From Sympetrum striolatum (lineage: Eukaryota; Arthropoda; Insecta; Odonata; Libellulidae): a stretch of 64,000 nt of DNA. Both the position numbers and the translations under genes were made by a program. The notes under the pieces were generated by a model. That model ran no database searches. It saw only the letters and a program-made list of their open reading frames with translations, and had not been told where the DNA came from. Positions 62,475 to 64,000 of the stretch are shown piece after piece (the first letter of the stretch is position 1; every line of letters starts with the position of its first letter). The stretch lies in NCBI GenBank assembly GCA_947579665.1, contig OX388347.1, forward strand, positions 23,800,562 through 23,864,561. Direction: 5' to 3'.

Positions 62475-63361
62475 TACAGAATATACAATCTTTCAATTTC
62501 TAAGGAATTACAATAACTTATAGTAACTACCTCTGGAGCATGCTAAGCAGAACCAAATGTTTTTCACCCAAACAATTATGAGCAAAGAAGGAAATTAAGA
62601 ACAAATTTTAACTTCTGAGATATATATTTGAGACTTAAAGGAAAAACCTCCTCTAAAAATACGTTTTGTACATGGGCAATGTTGGGCATTTAAACTTGAG
62701 ATTTTATTTCAAGCAGAGCTAATTTTTAAAATAGTTCAAATGTAATTTTCCAGAACTTCAAACTAAGAAGTGTATTGATAGTTACTAAGTATTTTCATGT
62801 CAGTGTTTTTCAGCACACTCTCATCTGGGGATAAATTAGATCAGAGCTGAATAACAGGTTGAGAATTAATTAATTAATTGAGAACACAATTTATTTCTAG
62901 CAGTGGCAGTAAATTGAGCATAAAAATAATGCACAACAGATGTTACAGGTAAAATTGTTCTATAAATTGCAATTGCTAATGATATCATATAAAAAACAAA
63001 CAGCAGTCAAATTCTTATCTGATTTTTAACATGGGACAATAACAATGCGCGCCTCCATAATGTAACAATAATTTTTTAATTAAATTTAGTTTAAATATTT
63101 TTAATTAAATTTAGTTCAAGGTAAATCTAACTTGAAGAATCAATATCTGTCATGTATTAAATTAGCAAAATTGAAACTAACCACAAAAATTATTTCAAGG
63201 GCAAATAATTTGAAAACTTTGTTGGATCAAAAAAGGTTTTCCATATTTTATCAGCAATTCTGGTGATTTTAAGATTAACTCATTAAAGATGACTTAACAT
63301 ATGAAGCAAAAATATATAGAGCAATTATACCATGAAAATCATTTACGAGCCATGTTACACT
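62475..63361. other. AT-rich intron with a small tandem duplication
   Basis: At about 63069-63119, TTTTTAATTAAATTTAGTT occurs twice in tandem (period about 26 bp). Otherwise nothing recognised. Confidence 0.5.
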
Positions 63362-63917
63362 GCATCCTCCAAAATAACACACACTATTTTGGGTCCTTTT
63401 TTTAGCATAAAAGCTGTCTGCATTAGAATCAACGTTGCACTAGATTTGGGCACATTACTACTTGTGCACATGTTCCATAGTGCAGGGTCGGCCACATACT
63501 TGGCTAACCCCAGCTCTACATAACTCTTCAAACGTTCTACCAATGTTCTATCAATGTCCTCACTATGAGAGCCCACAAAGACTACAGACTAAACTGTTTG
63601 CCGATGGTATTTAAACGAAAGGGAATTGGTAGGCCAATCAAACTTTTTAAATTACCCATTTTAAATTGTTTACTGTGCATAATTATGTAGGACTTTTGGC
63701 ATGGAAACTACCAGTATTTCATATACAGTGAATATGTGTTTAAATATGCATATAAAGAATTTTATATGAGCATAGTAAAAACGCATATGATCATGCAAAT
63801 GGTATGATCTCATATATTAAGGTGCCCATTAGATTCGTAGGCAAATTATTTTACAACTTCCAACGCTTGAATTTTGGGGTGTGCATTACATTGGATGGCA
63901 TATTATTTTCAACTAAA
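63362..63917. mobile_element. TA-flanked TIR element, copy C (about 556 bp)
   Basis: Same orientation as copy A. The right end (complement TTTAGTTGAAAATAATATGC) stops at 63917 and is followed by TA. The left end is more diverged (CTCCAAAATAACACAC near 63367). It shares with copy A the CACTAGATT(T/C)GGGCA motif (about 63438), a CTACCAATG block and the AATTTTGGGGTG block (about 63870). It is longer than A and B because of interior sequence around 63570-63650. The 73-codon minus frame here is part of the repeat and is not a gene. Confidence 0.7.
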
Positions 63918-64000
63918 TACAGTAATTTGTAAAAAAACATAAAATATAGACAGAAAAGAACTTCAAGACTTCAAGCCTAAAGATATAGATGATACTAGTA
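63918..64000. other. AT-rich end of window
   Basis: Intron continuing past the window. The preceding USP48 exons are expected beyond this point. Confidence 0.4.

Overview
This window looks like a piece of an arthropod nuclear genome, most likely an insect with a fairly large genome. It is AT-rich, intron-dominated and full of eukaryotic DNA transposons. It has no bacterial-style gene packing. I cannot name the species from the sequence.

The only host gene I can identify with confidence is a USP48-type ubiquitin hydrolase on the minus strand. Three exons are supported by homology recalled from human USP48, splice sites and matching reading phases. In transcript order they are 51719-51595, 51458-51280 and 14410-14234. 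The first two are separated by a 136-bp intron. The second and third are separated by a 36,869-bp intron. Together they encode the end of the second DUSP region, the third DUSP region, and a Cys/His-Gly-Gly segment followed by an acidic stretch. The catalytic domain would lie beyond 64000, and the C-terminal ubiquitin-like part below position 1.

Layout: 1-649 is the arm of a long-inverted-repeat transposon. 650-14233 is the downstream intron. 14234-14410 is an exon. 14411-51279 is the giant intron. It carries more than twenty GC-richer, mostly plus-strand-purine-rich islands every 1-3 kb, but few recognisable transposons: one palindromic MITE, one probable LINE tail and one 1.2-kb TIR element. 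51280-51719 holds two exons. 51720-64000 is the upstream intron, with a very different character. It has no purine islands but many repeats: a 1.05-kb tandem duplication with internal 317-bp repeats and (CA)n, three copies of a TA-flanked TIR family, a PIF/Harbinger element with perfect 55-bp inverted repeats and a TTA target duplication, a long-inverted-repeat element nested inside that Harbinger, and a tRNA-like SINE.

The most interesting items are the nested transposon pair, the small transposon family with variable interiors, the contrast between the two introns, the purine islands of the giant intron (with one possible recursive-splice site), and two unassigned coding-looking segments at 60798-60976 and 58248-58445.
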